A DNA stretch of 10,074 nt from Sphingomonas sp. Its GTDB lineage: Bacteria > Pseudomonadota > Alphaproteobacteria > Sphingomonadales > Sphingomonadaceae. The stretch is from contig JASLBO010000347.1 in the NCBI GenBank assembly GCA_030146605.1, positions 1 through 10,074 on the forward strand, given 5' to 3'. The position numbers and the translations under genes are program-made. Shown here in pieces: positions 8,861 to 10,074 of the stretch (the first letter of the stretch is position 1; every line of letters begins with the position of its first letter). A model generated the notes under the pieces. It was not told the DNA's origin and did not search any database. It saw only the letters and a program-made list of their open reading frames with translations.

Positions 8861-10074
8861 CCGACAGCAAAGCCCCTCCCCTTCAGGGGAGGGGTTGGGG
8901 TGGGGCCTGCCCGCTAGCGCGTCCTCGGTGAGACATTCCCCACCCCTTCCCCCTCCCCTGAAGGCGAGGGGCTTATTCTATGCCGCCGGCCTGTTGTTCG
9001 CGTCACCCGCCCTCGCGCAGAGCGAGCCGCCCGAAATCGTCATCACCGGCCGCGGGCTCGACGCGCCGCCGGGCGAAGCCGCGTACGACGTCGTCACGAT
9101 CGAGCGCGATCGGCTCACCAGCACTGCCAGCAATCGCCTCGAAGACGTTCTCCGCGACGCAGCGGGCGTCGCCCAGTTCCGCCGCTCGGACTCGCGCTCG
9201 GCGCACCCGACCAGCCAAGGTATCACCCTGCGCGGCCTCGGCGGCAACGCGTCGAGCCGCGCATTGGTCGTGCTCGACGGCGTGCCGCAGGCCGACCCGT
9301 TCGGCGGCTGGGTGGCCTTCCCCGCTTATCTCCCCGAGCGCCTCGCCGCGGTCCGTATCACCCGCGGCGGTGGCAGCGGTTATGCCGGGCCCGGCGCGCT
9401 CGCCGGCACGATCGACCTGATCAGCGGATCGCCCGCCGATCTCGGTCCGCTCCAGCTGCGCGCCGCTTATGGCAGCCGCGACAGCATGGACGCCACCGCT
9501 CTGGCCTCCGCCACGCTCGGCAACGGCTTCGTGACGATCGCCGGCCAATATGCCCGCGGCGACGGCTTCATACCTGTCGTCGAAGAAGATCGCGGCCCCG
9601 CCGATCGTCCCGCGCCCTATGAGCAGGCCAGCCTCGCATTGCGCGGAGTCGTCGATATCGGCGGCGGCGCCGAGCTCCAGGCCAATCTGTCGGGCTTCAC
9701 CGACCGGCGCGACCGCGGCGTGGACTTCACCCGCGTCGCCAGCGACGGTGCCGATGCCAGCGTACGGCTGGTCAAGCGCGGCGGCTGGGGCTGGTCGGCG
9801 CTCGCCTATCTGCAGACCCGCCAATTCGCGAGCGGCTTCGCCAGCGTCGATGACGCCCGCACCGCCGCCTCGCCGACGCTCGACCAATATAATGTCCCCG
9901 CCACCGGCATCGGCGGCCGGATCGAGCTCGCGCCGCCGGTCGGCGGCGGCGTCACGCTCCGGCTGGGCAGCGACGTCCGCCGCGTCTCGGGGCGCAGTCA
10001 GGAGCTTTACACCTTCGTCGCCGGCGCCCCGACGCGCCGCCGCGTCGGCGGCGGCGAAAGCACCACTTTCGGCG
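8853..10074 (+). CDS. TonB-dependent receptor, N-terminal part (3' end beyond window)
   Basis: An open frame of 407 codons runs off the end of the window. It encodes an outer-membrane TonB-dependent receptor for an unidentified substrate (siderophore, vitamin or glycan are all possible). A hydrophobic signal core LFYAAGLLFASPALA (41-55) ends in a cleavable ALA-Q. A TonB-box-like EIVITG (61-66) follows. The plug domain (about 76-190) shows the family marks LEDVLRDAAGV, GITLRGLGG, ALVVLDGVPQADPF and a closing GTIDLISGSP. Beta-barrel strands begin after about 195. No start codon lies between the signal core and the repeat at 8871-8973. The best candidate is ATG 8853, overlapping maiA by 8 nt, with only a weak GAG upstream; GTG 8928, inside the repeat, has no Shine-Dalgarno. 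From ATG 8853 the first 39 residues form a Pro/Ser/Gly-rich leader mostly encoded by the repeat. Confidence 0.88.
   Translation, partial: MRDRQQSPSPSGEGLGWGLPASASSVRHSPPLPPPLKARGLFYAAGLLFASPALAQSEPPEIVITGRGLDAPPGEAAYDVVTIERDRLTSTASNRLEDVLRDAAGVAQFRRSDSRSAHPTSQGITLRGLGGNASSRALVVLDGVPQADPFGGWVAFPAYLPERLAAVRITRGGGSGYAGPGALAGTIDLISGSPADLGPLQLRAAYGSRDSMDATALASATLGNGFVTIAGQYARGDGFIPVVEEDRGPADRPAPYEQASLALRGVVDIGGGAELQANLSGFTDRRDRGVDFTRVASDGADASVRLVKRGGWGWSALAYLQTRQFASGFASVDDARTAASPTLDQYNVPATGIGGRIELAPPVGGGVTLRLGSDVRRVSGRSQELYTFVAGAPTRRRVGGGESTTFG
8871..8973. repeat. 103-bp inverted-repeat element inside the receptor reading frame
   Basis: Left arm 8871-8905 (AGCCCCTCCCCTTCAGGGGA, then GGGG.TTGGGGTGGGG) and right arm 8938-8973 are reverse complements with few differences, around a 32-nt centre. 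Each arm folds alone: CCCCTCCCC-TTCA-GGGGAGGGG is a 9-bp hairpin at 8873-8894, and the right arm repeats it at 8950-8971 with one mismatch (C at 8965). The design echoes the element at 5626-5757 (a CCTCCCC...GGGGAGG hairpin in each arm, arms mutually complementary), but the rest of the sequence differs. The strong hairpins could also weaken transcription or translation into the downstream receptor. I recall this CCCCTCCCCTTCAGGGGAGG type as frequent in sphingomonads; unverified here. Confidence 0.88.

Noticed and set aside
9003..9887. 294-codon minus-strand reading frame under the TonB-dependent receptor
   Set aside because: The plus strand carries a convincing plug domain and signal peptide; the minus frame is an Ala/Gly/Glu-rich shadow.

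Overview
The window looks like chromosomal DNA of a GC-rich alphaproteobacterium, most likely a sphingomonad (Sphingomonas or close kin). The grounds are the strong GC bias at third codon positions, an aa3-type cytochrome oxidase whose subunit I has a His-rich N-terminus, the pyrE-pdxJ-acpS-lepB gene run, and small GC-rich inverted-repeat elements of a kind I associate with sphingomonad genomes. This assignment is inference from protein and repeat style; no 16S or other marker is present.

Left part (1-1152): the 3' end of a LuxR-type regulator, a small four-helix membrane protein resembling the DUF4199 family, and, convergent to them, a 95-residue uncharacterised protein. Middle (1233-4132, minus strand): coxB-ctaD, subunits II and I of an aa3 cytochrome c oxidase, closed by a clear Rho-independent terminator. 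Subunit III (ctaE) and the assembly genes (ctaB, ctaG, surf1) that usually follow are not here. A 170-bp divergent intergenic region (4133-4302) separates coxB from the plus-strand run.

Right part (4303-10074, plus strand) is one tightly packed co-directional run: pyrE (pyrimidine synthesis), pdxJ (vitamin B6), acpS (activation of acyl carrier protein), lepB (signal peptidase I), an AI-2E-family membrane protein, maiA (zeta-class GST / maleylacetoacetate isomerase) and the start of a TonB-dependent receptor that leaves the window. Most neighbours overlap or nearly touch (ATGA, TGATG, ATGA, 15 nt, 8-nt overlap), suggesting translational coupling. The functions are mixed housekeeping ones rather than a single pathway.

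The region is largely core chromosome and I see no defence system, prophage, CRISPR array, insertion sequence, tRNA or rRNA. The most interesting features are two compact inverted-repeat elements in the right-hand run. One (5626-5757) fills the pdxJ-acpS gap, and its last bases form the only good ribosome binding site of acpS, buried in a hairpin. The other (8871-8973) lies inside the open reading frame at the start of the TonB-dependent receptor and appears to supply the charged n-region of its signal peptide.
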